A stretch of DNA of 27,621 nucleotides from Bacteroidales bacterium (lineage in GTDB: Bacteria > Bacteroidota > Bacteroidia > Bacteroidales > JAADGE01), in contig JAOZMN010000007.1 in NCBI GenBank assembly GCA_029934265.1, forward strand, positions 1 through 27,621, given 5' to 3'. Under the pieces are notes generated by a model. It was given only the letters and a program-made list of their open reading frames with translations. It was not told the DNA's origin and made no database searches. Made by a program: the position numbers and the translations under genes. Of this stretch, positions 16,224 to 23,596 are shown piece by piece. Positions within the stretch are counted from its first letter, which is position 1, and every line of letters starts with the position of its first letter.

Positions 16224-17519
16224 ATGAAATTTACTGTATCGGGTTTAACAATTTTAATTATATTTTTAAGTTTAAAAATATACTCGCAAACAAGTAAAGA
16301 ACATACTTGTTCGCAAAGCAGAATTGATTTTTATTCGCAATTTGATAAAAAACCTTTTGAATTACAAAGTAAAGAATATAATTTTGCTTATGATATTGTT
16401 TATCACCGTTTTGATTTAAAATTAGACCCGGAAGTTTTTTTTATTGAAGGTGAAATTACAACTTATTTTATTTCCGAAACCGGAGATTTTAATAAAATTT
16501 CTTTTGAATTATCATCTGAATTAGAGGTAGATAGTATTGTTCATAAAGGTGAAAAAATAAATTACAACCATAAAGACGATATTGTTTCCGGAAATTTTGA
16601 CAACATTCTTCCCAAAGGTAAACTTGACTCTGTTTCTGTTTTTTATAAAGGGAAACCAAGCTCGTTCGGTTTCGGTTCGTTTAAAAAATCAAAGCATTCC
16701 GGCAGTCCGATAATTTGGACATTATCAGAGCCGTACGGAGCAAAAGATTGGTGGGCTTGTAAGCAAAGTCTTAACGACAAAATAGATTCCATTGATATTT
16801 TTGTAACTCACCCTAAACAATATAAAGTTGCGAGCAACGGCTTATTACAATCCGAAAAAAAACTAACAGACAGTTTGACTGTTACGCATTGGAAACACAG
16901 ACACCCCATAGCCGCATATTTAATAGCTGTTGCAATCACAAATTATTCCGTTTATCGGGATTTTGTATCTGTTCCGCAAGAAGATTCCATTGAGGTTTTG
17001 AATTATGTTTATCCCGAAAATTTAGAACGCTCAAAAAAACTCACCCCGCAAGTAATTCCTATTATGCAGTTGTATAACAAGCTGTTTATTACTTATCCGT
17101 TTGCCGATGAAAAATATGGACACGCAGAGTTCGGCTGGGGTGGGGGAATGGAGCATCAAACTATGAGTTTTATGGGAGGTTTCAGACATTCGCTTATTGC
17201 TCATGAGCTTGCACATCAGTGGTTTGGAAATTATGTAACTTGCGGAAGCTGGCAAGATATTTGGTTAAACGAAGGCTTTGCAACTTATTTGGAAGGCTTG
17301 ACAATCGAATACGGTATCAGTCCGGACAGTAAAGATTTTTCGGCATGGAAATACAGTAAAATTCGTTCGGCAACTTTTTCAAAACACGGTTCTGTTTTTG
17401 TGGAAGATACAAGTTCGGTATATCGAGTTTTTAATTCAAGTTTGAGTTATGCAAAAGCCTCAATGGTACTTCATACAATCCGAAAGCAAATTGGAGACAC
17501 ACTTTTTTTGCTTCAATAA
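16224..17519 (+). CDS. M1 family metallo-aminopeptidase, N-terminal part of a frameshifted gene
   Basis: The first 431 codons of a gene that continues in the -1 frame to 18172. A signal peptide (MKFTVSGLTILIIFLSLKIYSQ) leads into the M1 beta domain. The catalytic part has the GGGMEHQ substrate loop (GxMEN-like), then HELAHQWFGN with the second zinc ligand Glu 19 residues after the second His in WLNEGFATYLEGL. So the zinc site is complete: HExxH-x18-E. The frame ends at TAA 17517–17519, just after a run of seven T at 17503–17509. Homology-like sequence resumes at once in the other frame (ASIKNYLHDEKLIDNY), so one T is missing or ribosomes slip. Secreted peptide or protein degradation is the likely role. 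Confidence 0.88.
   Translation: MKFTVSGLTILIIFLSLKIYSQTSKEHTCSQSRIDFYSQFDKKPFELQSKEYNFAYDIVYHRFDLKLDPEVFFIEGEITTYFISETGDFNKISFELSSELEVDSIVHKGEKINYNHKDDIVSGNFDNILPKGKLDSVSVFYKGKPSSFGFGSFKKSKHSGSPIIWTLSEPYGAKDWWACKQSLNDKIDSIDIFVTHPKQYKVASNGLLQSEKKLTDSLTVTHWKHRHPIAAYLIAVAITNYSVYRDFVSVPQEDSIEVLNYVYPENLERSKKLTPQVIPIMQLYNKLFITYPFADEKYGHAEFGWGGGMEHQTMSFMGGFRHSLIAHELAHQWFGNYVTCGSWQDIWLNEGFATYLEGLTIEYGISPDSKDFSAWKYSKIRSATFSKHGSVFVEDTSSVYRVFNSSLSYAKASMVLHTIRKQIGDTLFLLQ
17504..17510 (+). other. Slippery heptamer T TTT TTG at the frameshift
   Basis: In zero frame the codons are ctt ttt ttg, forming X XXY YYZ with X and Y as T. A -1 slip would read through in the frame of the C-terminal part and join LFF to ASIKNYL, while the zero frame stops six bases later. 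The same joining results from restoring an eighth T, so a homopolymer sequencing error or real mutation fits equally well. No strong downstream stem-loop is apparent. Confidence 0.45.
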
Positions 17520-17527
17520 AAAACTAT

Positions 17528-18172
17528 TTGCATGATGAAAAACTTATTGATAATTATGCTAAAACTTCTGATTTACAGAGACATTTCGAGCAAATAACCG
17601 GTGAAAATTTGAATTATTTATTTGATAATTGGATTTATGGAAAAGGTTATCCTGTTTATTCGATATATCATACTTTCTATGAAGATAATATTGTAAATAT
17701 CAATATAGAACAAGAACAAACAGACAATTCCGTCGATTTTTTTAAACTTAAATTACCTTTTAAAATTTACGGAAATAATATTGACACGATTATTTATTTA
17801 TATAACGAATATGATAATCAAGAATATAATTTGTCGTTGAATTTTAAACCGAAGCGTATTGAATTTGACCCCGAAAATGATATAATTACAAGAAATTCAA
17901 AAGTGTATTATGTTAAAGAACCCGGTTTTTCAAGACAAATTAAAATCGGTCCGAACCCGGTATCAGATACACTGACAATAGAACTTGCGGAAAAAATAAA
18001 ACTTGATAATTTGACAATATATTCCGGTTCGGGAAGTATTGTAAAAGAAATAAAAGAAAAATATAAAAAACAAATTATTGAAATTGATATTAATGAACTT
18101 CCGCCCGGAATTTATATTATTAATTTTGTATCCGGTAACGAAAGTGCAAGTAAAAAATTTATTAAAAACTAA
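17528..18172 (+). CDS. M1 aminopeptidase C-terminal part with T9SS sorting domain
   Basis: This is the out-of-frame remainder of the aminopeptidase gene; its true reading frame is open from about 17511. The first part (DLQRHFEQITGENLNYLFDN and WIYGKGYPVYSI) is the normal M1 C-terminal helical end plus a short beta domain. The last ~75 residues, from KIGPNPVSDTLTIEL to PGIYIINFVSGNESASKKFI, are a type A T9SS C-terminal sorting domain. The full protein would be about 648 aa and exported through the T9SS to the cell surface or medium. The ATG at 17528 is probably not a real start. It is 12 bp upstream of ribE. Confidence 0.85.
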   Translation: MHDEKLIDNYAKTSDLQRHFEQITGENLNYLFDNWIYGKGYPVYSIYHTFYEDNIVNINIEQEQTDNSVDFFKLKLPFKIYGNNIDTIIYLYNEYDNQEYNLSLNFKPKRIEFDPENDIITRNSKVYYVKEPGFSRQIKIGPNPVSDTLTIELAEKIKLDNLTIYSGSGSIVKEIKEKYKKQIIEIDINELPPGIYIINFVSGNESASKKFIKN

Positions 18173-18184
18173 AACTTATACAAA

Positions 18185-18781
18185 ATGTTTTCAGGAATAG
18201 TAGAACAAATGGGTCTCGTAAAGAATATCGAAAAAGAGAAAGAAAATGTACATTTCACATTAAGCTGTCCGTTTGTATCGGAGCTTAAAATAGACCAAAG
18301 TGTATCGCACAACGGAGTTTGTCTTACAGTTGTAAAACTCATCGATGAAACTTATACGGTAACAGCAATCAAAGAAACTCTCGACAAATCTAACCTCGGT
18401 TTGCTTGAAACCGGCAGTAAAGTAAACTTGGAAAGAAGTATGAAACCGGACAGTCTGTTGGACGGACATATAGTACAAGGACACGTTGACCAAACTGCCG
18501 TATGCACTAAGGTAGAAGAAGCCGATGGTAGTTATTATTATACTTTTGAATATGAACCCGGCGAAAATGTTACGGTTGAAAAAGGTTCAATATCCGTAAA
18601 CGGAGTGAGTCTGACAGTTGTAAATTCAAAAGAAACTTCATTTCAGGTAGCAATAATTCCTTATACTTACGACGTTACTAATTTTCACACATTTAAAGTC
18701 GGTACTGTTGTAAATATAGAGTTCGATATTATCGGAAAATACATTACAAAAATTGTAAAACAACAGTTGGCAAACAGTTAG
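18185..18781 (+). CDS. ribE: Riboflavin synthase alpha subunit
   Basis: Joins two 6,7-dimethyl-8-ribityllumazine molecules to give riboflavin. The 198-aa product starts with the family's invariant MFSGIVE and has the internal duplication typical of the two lumazine-binding halves: SHNGVCLTV in the first half and SVNGVSLTVV in the second, with DGHIVQGHVDQTA between. ATG 18185 is 12 bp after the aminopeptidase stop and the TAG stop is 11 bp before the next gene, so co-transcription is likely. Use of TAG as a true stop here shows the organism does not recode TAG. Confidence 0.96.
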   Translation: MFSGIVEQMGLVKNIEKEKENVHFTLSCPFVSELKIDQSVSHNGVCLTVVKLIDETYTVTAIKETLDKSNLGLLETGSKVNLERSMKPDSLLDGHIVQGHVDQTAVCTKVEEADGSYYYTFEYEPGENVTVEKGSISVNGVSLTVVNSKETSFQVAIIPYTYDVTNFHTFKVGTVVNIEFDIIGKYITKIVKQQLANS

Positions 18782-18792
18782 ATTTTATATCA

Positions 18793-19857
18793 TTGGAAGA
18801 CAGCAAAATAACAAAATTACTGAAAAAAGTAAAGCCGAGACAAATGATTTATCCTATAATTATAGGATTGTCGGTTGTCGGTTATATGCTTTACGCTCAA
18901 CTTCACGGAAAAAATATTCCTTTTGATATAATTGATTTTACCGGTTTTACAGTGTTTTGGCTTTTTATAGCATTGCTTTTTATGGCTATTAGAGATACCG
19001 GCTATATTATACGAATAAAAATTTTATCCGGAAATAAATTAAATTGGCGACAATCTTTCCGGATTATTATGCTTTGGGAATTTACATCAGCGGTAACTCC
19101 TTCTGTAGTAGGAGGAACAACTCTTGCTATTATTTATGTAAATAAAGAAGGAATAAGTATCGGTGAAAGTTCTGCGATAGTTATGGCGACTTCTTTTCTT
19201 GACGAATTGTATTTTATATTGATGTTTCCATTGCTTTTTGTATTGATAAATCCTGAAGCTTTATTTAATATTTCAGGTGAAACTTCCGGATTAAACATGA
19301 ATAACAGTTTCTTGTATTTTGCCGTAATCGGATATTCTTTAAAATTTTTATATACATTGTTTATATCTTACGGATTGTTTATTAATCCGCAAATGATAAA
19401 ACGATTTATCTTGTGGATATTTCAATTAAAATTTTTAAGAAAGTGGAGAGTCGGAGCAGAAAAAGCCGGCTCTGATATTGTAAGCAATTCGAAAGAACTT
19501 AAAAATAAGCCGTTTAAGTTTTGGTTGAAAGCATTTTTGGCAACTTTTTTTTCATGGACGGCACGCTACTGGGTCGTAAATGCCATGTTTATAGCTTTTT
19601 TTGTTGTCGAAAAAAGTCATTTTTTGCTTTTTGCCCGACAGCTTGTTATGTGGATAATGATGCTGGTCAGTCCTACACCGGGCGGAAGCGGTTTTTCTGA
19701 ATTTGTATTCTCGGAATATCTTGGTGATTTTATGCCTCAGGTTGCAGGAATAGCAATTATTATGGCTTTTATTTGGCGATTATTTACTTATTATCCGTAT
19801 TTGTTTGTAGGTGCAGTAATGGTACCAAAATGGATAAAAAATAAATTTGGCAGTTAA
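18793..19857 (+). CDS. UPF0104 / LPG synthase-type integral membrane protein
   Basis: A 354-aa polytopic protein with about eight hydrophobic segments (first at about residues 18–38). The conserved-looking stretches SAVTPSVVGGTT near residue 103 and MLVSPTPGGSGFSEF near 295 are characteristic of the lysylphosphatidylglycerol synthase transmembrane family (UPF0104). Only the membrane half is present, without the aminoacyl-transferase domain, so a flippase- or lipid-transport-like role is a guess. The longest frame starts with TTG at 18793. An alternative is ATG 18844 (MIYPIIIGLSVVG), just at the first helix. TTG is kept because it leaves a basic cytosolic N-tail and sits 11 bp after ribE. Confidence 0.85.
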   Translation: MEDSKITKLLKKVKPRQMIYPIIIGLSVVGYMLYAQLHGKNIPFDIIDFTGFTVFWLFIALLFMAIRDTGYIIRIKILSGNKLNWRQSFRIIMLWEFTSAVTPSVVGGTTLAIIYVNKEGISIGESSAIVMATSFLDELYFILMFPLLFVLINPEALFNISGETSGLNMNNSFLYFAVIGYSLKFLYTLFISYGLFINPQMIKRFILWIFQLKFLRKWRVGAEKAGSDIVSNSKELKNKPFKFWLKAFLATFFSWTARYWVVNAMFIAFFVVEKSHFLLFARQLVMWIMMLVSPTPGGSGFSEFVFSEYLGDFMPQVAGIAIIMAFIWRLFTYYPYLFVGAVMVPKWIKNKFGS

Positions 19858-19863
19858 AAAAAA

Positions 19864-19986
19864 GGTATGTTTCAGAAGTGTAAAGTTTAAGGCATTTTGA
19901 AATTTTAAAACCGGAGTTTACCGGCTGTAAATGAGGATTTTAAAACTTTCAAAATAACGCAGAAATTTGCACTTATGAAATATGCC
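19864..19986. repeat. 123-bp imperfect palindrome between A tracts
   Basis: The outer arms GGTATGTTTCAGAAGTGTAA (from 19864) and the complement ending at 19986 match at about 18 of 22 positions. The inner arms TTTTGAAATTTTAAAA (19895–19910) and TTTTAAAACTTTCAAAA (19938–19954) match except for one extra base. CCGG..CCGG sits at the tip (19911–19924). The whole is bounded by runs of seven or eight A on both sides. It could be a MITE-like insertion, a large terminator for the UPF0104 gene, or a structured RNA. Confidence 0.6.
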
Positions 19987-20022
19987 AAAAAAAACGATAT
20001 TAAAAAAAAGTTGTATCGGCAC

Positions 20023-20030
20023 TATTTTTG
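20023..20030 (+). promoter_or_regulatory. -7 promoter element inside a small inverted repeat
   Basis: TATTTTTG fits TAnnTTTG and is framed by GGCAC and GTGCC (20018–20034). That may be an operator overlapping the promoter of the small STAS-like gene. The predicted transcription start is near 20037, with a 45-base leader. Confidence 0.5.
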
Positions 20031-20082
20031 TGCCTTGTAGTAAGCCTATTTATTATTAAAAATTAAACTAAAACATATAAAA

Positions 20083-20499
20083 ATGGAAAAAGTATTTGAA
20101 ATAAAAAACAAGCTGAAAGTAACTTGGAACCCGGAAGTCAGAGCAATTGTGGATACTTGGACTACTTATTTTATAACATTGGAAGAATTTAAAAATTCTG
20201 TTCTTGTTGAAGGTCTTAATCATGCAAAAGCACATAACGGACAGGCTTGGATAGTAGATTCAAGTTCGGCAAAGGGTGTTTTCAGTCAAGAAATTCAAAA
20301 ATTTATAGAAAGTGATATTTTTCCGGCATTTTTAGAAAACGGAATAAAATATTTTATCACAATAAATTCAAAAACAGACCCGGTAACAAGGCTGACTGTA
20401 AATCAATATAAATCAACAGCTACAGCATCAGGCTTACAAATGATAGAATTAAACAGTGTAAAAGATGCTGTTTTATGGTTAAAAGAAGAAAGCAAATAA
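20083..20499 (+). CDS. Small STAS/SpoIIAA-like protein
   Basis: A 138-aa soluble protein with alternating beta strands and helices. The stretch AKAHNGQAWIVDSSSAKGVFS resembles the central strand and loop of STAS/SpoIIAA-like domains, and the C-terminal SGLQMIELNSVKDAVLWLKEE resembles their last strand and helix. Proteins of this size and pattern are common in Bacteroidota, and I know no fixed function for them. A role in sensing or protein interaction is inferred from fold only. It has its own promoter-like element and is followed by a hairpin shared with the convergent U32 gene. ATG 20083 follows an A-rich leader. Confidence 0.8.
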   Translation: MEKVFEIKNKLKVTWNPEVRAIVDTWTTYFITLEEFKNSVLVEGLNHAKAHNGQAWIVDSSSAKGVFSQEIQKFIESDIFPAFLENGIKYFITINSKTDPVTRLTVNQYKSTATASGLQMIELNSVKDAVLWLKEESK

Positions 20500-20527
20500 A
20501 ATCGCTTAACTTTGTAACGTTTGATAG

Positions 20528-20556
20528 TCAGGGTTTTACTTCATGTGAAATCCTGA
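20528..20556. terminator. Bidirectional hairpin between convergent genes
   Basis: TCAGGGTTTTAC (20528–20539) pairs with GTGAAATCCTGA (20545–20556) around TTCAT, with two G-U type mismatches. It separates the STAS-like gene and the U32 gene, which converge here. Its core resembles the stem-loop at 14288–14320. Confidence 0.6.
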
Positions 20557-20573
20557 TTAAGTTTAGACTTTAT

Positions 20574-21809
20574 TTATCTAACATCGGTAATTTTGTATAA
20601 CTTATCCGAACGCCTTACTTTTTCGGTAATCGGGATAGAAATTGATTGACCTTTAAAGGCTTCGTTTACAGGTTTTTCATCAAATCTTATTTCTTCAACT
20701 AAAGTTTTTATTACTCCGGTAGTCGGTCCTGTAATTAAAATTTCATCTCCTATTTTAAGACTACCTGCTTGAATTAGAAATTCTGCAATTTTAATTTTTC
20801 CGAAATAATTAGTTCCCTTACCTATATATTCTTTTTTCTTGGTAGCTTGCGAGCCGTATTCCTTACTCCATTCACCGATTTTTCGTCCGAGATAATAACC
20901 GTCCCAAAAACCTCTGTTAAATACGGTGGAAAGTCGGGTTTCCCATTTTTTAACTTTTTCTTTTTTGTAAGTATTTTCAAAAACAGAATTTACGGCTTCT
21001 TTATAGCAACTTACAACGGTATCTACATACTCTGCCGGTCTTGCTCTGCCTTCAATTTTAAAAACAGTAACTCCGGCATTAATGATTTTATCGACAAAAC
21101 CGATAGTCGATAAGTCTTTGGGGGACATGATATATTCATTGTCGATTTCGAGTTCGTAACCGGTTTCTTTTTCTGTAACGATGTATGCCTTTCTGCAAGT
21201 TTGCAAACAAGCACCTCTATTTGCGGAAGAATTTTGCTCGTGCAAACTTAAATGACACTTTCCTGATATTGCCATACACAAAGCTCCGTGTACAAAAATT
21301 TCAATTTGAATTAAATTTCCCGAAGGTCCTTTAATTTGTTCTTTTTCAATCTGTCCGGTAATTGCTTCAACTTGTTTAAGGCTTAATTCTCTTGCAAGAA
21401 CCATAACATCTGCAAAATGAGAATAAAATTTAACAGTTTCTATATTGCTGATATTTAATTGTGTAGAAATATGAATTTCAATTTCGCAAGAATTTGCATA
21501 ATTTATAACTGCTTGGTCGGAAGCAATTATTGCAGAAATTCCGGCTGATTTTGCCGTGTCGATAATTTTTTTCATCAAAATAATATCATGGTCATAAATA
21601 ATTGTATTTACAACAAGATAACTTCTTATATTATTTTGATTACATATTTTTACAATTTCTTTTAAATCTTCCGAGCTGAAATTAGCACTCGATTTGGCTC
21701 TCATATTTAACTGCTCTATTCCGAAATAGACAGAACCTGCTCCGGCTTGTATTGCGGCACTAAGCGATTCAAAAGAACCGACCGGAGCCATTATTTCTAT
21801 ATTATTCAT
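20574..21809 (-). CDS. U32 family peptidase / tRNA-rRNA hydroxylation-type protein
   Basis: A 411-aa U32 protein (MAPVGSFESLSAAIQAGAGSV at the N-terminus). The family signature EIFVHGALCMAISGKCHLS and the following NRGACLQTCRKAY supply four Cys, about residues 175–205, as in the TrhP/RlhA-type members that use an iron-sulfur centre for 5-hydroxylation of tRNA U34 or 23S rRNA C2501. A C-terminal beta-barrel-like part follows (GTNYFGKIKIAEFLIQAGSL). Length (411) is nearer the TrhP/YegQ group than RlhA (~650), but I leave the symbol empty. ATG 21809 sits 18 bp from a 131-bp repeat element that supplies the only visible -7 box on this strand. Confidence 0.88.
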   Translation of the reverse strand: MNNIEIMAPVGSFESLSAAIQAGAGSVYFGIEQLNMRAKSSANFSSEDLKEIVKICNQNNIRSYLVVNTIIYDHDIILMKKIIDTAKSAGISAIIASDQAVINYANSCEIEIHISTQLNISNIETVKFYSHFADVMVLARELSLKQVEAITGQIEKEQIKGPSGNLIQIEIFVHGALCMAISGKCHLSLHEQNSSANRGACLQTCRKAYIVTEKETGYELEIDNEYIMSPKDLSTIGFVDKIINAGVTVFKIEGRARPAEYVDTVVSCYKEAVNSVFENTYKKEKVKKWETRLSTVFNRGFWDGYYLGRKIGEWSKEYGSQATKKKEYIGKGTNYFGKIKIAEFLIQAGSLKIGDEILITGPTTGVIKTLVEEIRFDEKPVNEAFKGQSISIPITEKVRRSDKLYKITDVR

Positions 21810-21827
21810 ATCTGATTTTTATTATAT

Positions 21828-21958
21828 GAGTTTGATATAAAAAGACCCTTAGGGTTTGATTTAATAAAATTTAACAAATCTAAATGTTTAATTTACAGCA
21901 TTTTACTTAAAACCCTAAGGGTCTGATTTTGAGAAAATATACTTTTTAGACTGAACTC
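21828..21958 (+). mobile_element. 131-bp MITE-like element with 6-bp flanking repeats (copy R1)
   Basis: The ends GAGTTTGATATAAAAAG (21828–21844) and CTTTTTAGACTGAACTC (21942–21958) are terminal inverted repeats matching at 13 of 17. TTATAT occurs immediately outside both ends (21822–21827 and 21959–21964). Inside, AGACCCTTAGGGTTT (21843–21857) and AAACCCTAAGGGTCT (21910–21924) are perfect inverted repeats. No coding capacity is present. The last 40 bases match the 45-bp elements nearby. Confidence 0.8.
21875..21882 (-). promoter_or_regulatory. -7-like promoter box inside repeat R1, facing the U32 gene
   Basis: On the minus strand 21882–21875 reads TAGATTTG, which fits TAnnTTTG. Transcription would begin near 21868, about 60 bases before the U32 ATG. 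The same box is conserved in the related copy near 24993–25000. No clear -33 box is seen. Confidence 0.4.
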
Positions 21959-22018
21959 TTATATAATTATGTAATGGTATAATAATGAAGCCTATTTTGT
22001 GATGACAATTATATTGTT

Positions 22019-22063
22019 GAATTCGGTCTGATTCCGAAGAAATATACTTTTTAGACCGGACTC
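22019..22063 (+). mobile_element. 45-bp palindromic mini-element (copy E1)
   Basis: It starts GAATTCGGTCTGATT and ends TTTTTAGACCGGACTC; the ends pair over about 11 bases. ATTGTT lies directly outside both ends (22013–22018 and 22064–22069), as expected for a 6-bp target-site duplication. It differs from the copy at 23552–23596 at only a few positions. Confidence 0.8.
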
Positions 22064-22079
22064 ATTGTTTGGTACATTT

Positions 22080-22104
22080 ACTATTTTTTAGTATAAAAAA
22101 TAGT
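22080..22104. terminator. AT-rich hairpin downstream of the channel gene
   Basis: ACTATTTTTT (22080–22089) and AAAAAATAGT (22095–22104) form a perfect ten-base stem with loop AGTAT. It lies 130 bp beyond the channel gene's stop on its downstream side and could end that minus-strand transcript; the stem is weak in GC. Confidence 0.35.
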
Positions 22105-22208
22105 CCGGTGAAATTCAACTTTTGGAAAATTATCTAAATATTTATAAAAAACTTATTAATCAGGCGAAAGCAAAATCATAAATCTACAATCATAAATAGT
22201 CAATTAAT

Positions 22209-22228
22209 TATCATATCATATCATATCA
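22209..22228. repeat. (TATCA)4 microsatellite
   Basis: Four perfect tandem TATCA units lie just beyond the stop codon of the channel gene. No regulatory role is visible. Confidence 0.8.
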
Positions 22229-22233
22229 TTACA

Positions 22234-23055
22234 TCATTGTACCATTATATCATTATTAAGTTTTGCCCCACAAAATTTACAAAATTCTGCATTTTCGTCA
22301 TGACCTTCTTTTACGCATATAGGACAACATTGTGTCGTTGTTTTTTTGTTTTCACTTATCATTTCAGAACTAACAATACCGGTCGGGACGGCTATTATTG
22401 CGTAACCGAGTATCATTACGAAACCGGCAATGAATTTTCCGAGAGGAGTTATCGGAGCAATGTCTCCGTAACCGACAGTTGTAAGCGTTACTACTGCCCA
22501 GTATATACTTTGCGGAATACTCGTAAAGCCGGCTTTGTTGTCTTCAACAAGGTACATTACCGTACCGATAATAATGACAAGCATAATAACAAAGTATAAA
22601 AATATACCGATTTTTCTTTTACTTGCAATTAAAGCTCTTGTAATAATACTGCTTTCTTTTACATACATATCTAATTTCAGTATTCTGAAAATCCTTAGTA
22701 ATCGTAAAGAACGAATAACCGTAAGTCCGTGAGTTCCCGGAATGAAAAGTCCTATGTAAGAGGGAACTACCGATAAGAAATCAACTATTCCGTAAAAACT
22801 GAAAATATAGTTTAAAGGTTTTTTAACAATATATATTCTAAGAAAATATTCGATTGTAAAAAAAATGGTAACTATCCACTCCGTTATTTTGAGCCAATAT
22901 CCGTATTTTTCATTTACAGAACTTATACTTTCAAGCATTACAAGTGTTATACTTATAAATATGGCTGAAAGTAGTGCTACATCAAAGAATTTACCGGCAG
23001 GAGTATCTGCTTCAAATACTATTTCATATAGTTTATCTTTGAATTTTGATTTCAT
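22234..23055 (-). CDS. Voltage-gated-type potassium channel with C-terminal zinc ribbon
   Basis: A 273-aa ion transporter family protein with six membrane segments. S1 is near residues 26–44. The arginine-repeat voltage sensor S4, RSLRLLRIFRILKL, is near 112–125. The selectivity filter TTVGYGD lies between S5 and S6 at about 191–197, and S6 ends at VPTGIVSSEM near 228. The filter indicates K+ selectivity. The C-terminus is unusual: Cys at 244, 247, 259 and 262 (CPIC, then CKFC, 11 residues apart) form a zinc-ribbon-like pair, about 20 residues after S6. It could assemble the tetramer or sense metal or redox; this is inference. It stands alone, with non-coding gaps on both sides. Confidence 0.93.
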   Translation of the reverse strand: MKSKFKDKLYEIVFEADTPAGKFFDVALLSAIFISITLVMLESISSVNEKYGYWLKITEWIVTIFFTIEYFLRIYIVKKPLNYIFSFYGIVDFLSVVPSYIGLFIPGTHGLTVIRSLRLLRIFRILKLDMYVKESSIITRALIASKRKIGIFLYFVIMLVIIIGTVMYLVEDNKAGFTSIPQSIYWAVVTLTTVGYGDIAPITPLGKFIAGFVMILGYAIIAVPTGIVSSEMISENKKTTTQCCPICVKEGHDENAEFCKFCGAKLNNDIMVQ

Positions 23056-23078
23056 TTTATATTTTTATTTAAAAATTC

Positions 23079-23322
23079 AAATATTTCCTTGAGTTTCCTT
23101 AAAAATAGTTCAACAAGTAGTTCAAGTGCCTGTTTTTATGAATATTGTAGCATTTTACAAGTGGAACTTCATTTATTTAATGAGTATCCTCAAAATATTT
23201 AAGTATTTTTGCTATAACCCTTGTATTATAATGGATTGAATACAATTATTGATAAAATCTATAGTAAAATAAAGAAAAAACGATATGTCAAAATAAAAAT
23301 TAAGGAAACTCAAGAAATATTT
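23079..23322. mobile_element. 244-bp segment bounded by 23/24-bp inverted repeats
   Basis: The left end AAATATTTCCTTGAGTTTCC and next four bases TTAA (23079–23102) are complementary to 23300–23322 with a single one-base gap. The interior is AT-rich and has no clear gene; a 41-codon open stretch ending within 60 bp of the right arm has no ATG. No flanking direct repeat is evident, so it may be an old MITE or IS remnant. Confidence 0.6.
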
Positions 23323-23417
23323 CAGCTTGTAAAATTGCTTTATTAATTCCGGAAAAACAAAATCATTTTTTAAACAGCATTGTAATAGAAAGTTTATGAA
23401 TTATGCAGGTTAAACAG

Positions 23418-23455
23418 CAAACGGTTATACCTTAATAAAAAGATATAACCGTTTG
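23418..23455. terminator. 12-bp perfect stem-loop of unclear role
   Basis: CAAACGGTTATA (23418–23429) pairs perfectly with TATAACCGTTTG (23444–23455) around a 14-base loop. No T tract follows on either strand and no gene adjoins, so it could be an operator or relic of a mobile element rather than a terminator. Confidence 0.35.
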
Positions 23456-23551
23456 AACTAAACTGTATATATGTTATTCTAAATACCCACACATAAATTT
23501 TTACAGATTCACTTATTCATAGTAAACGGACTTATAAAAACTTGCAATAGT

Positions 23552-23596
23552 GAGTTCGGTCTGATTGCAAAGAAATATACTTTTTAGACCGGACTC
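23552..23596 (+). mobile_element. 45-bp palindromic mini-element (copy E2)
   Basis: Ends GAGTTCGGTCT and AGACCGGACTC pair at 10 of 11 positions, the remaining pair being G-T. AATAGT lies directly outside both ends (23546–23551 and 23597–23602). Same orientation and nearly the same sequence as E1 at 22019–22063; the right 40 bases also match the end of R1. Confidence 0.82.

Larger units (their letters stand above)
21810..22233. other. 424-bp non-coding region with mobile repeats
   Basis: No gene is seen. It contains a 131-bp repeat element (21828–21958), a 45-bp palindromic element (22019–22063), a ten-base-stem AT hairpin at 22080–22104 that may end the channel transcript, and a (TATCA)4 tract at 22209–22228. 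Most of the gap is explained by these insertions. Confidence 0.6.

Noticed and set aside
22209..22260. CRISPR-like or direct-repeat array at the channel gene's 3' side
   Set aside because: It is only a (TATCA)4 microsatellite; no spaced repeats or unique spacers exist anywhere in the window.
23222..23344. Short open stretch of about 41 codons reading into the right inverted-repeat arm
   Set aside because: Its in-frame codons include no ATG, it is almost all Ile/Lys/Tyr as expected from AT-rich DNA, and it overlaps a structural repeat.
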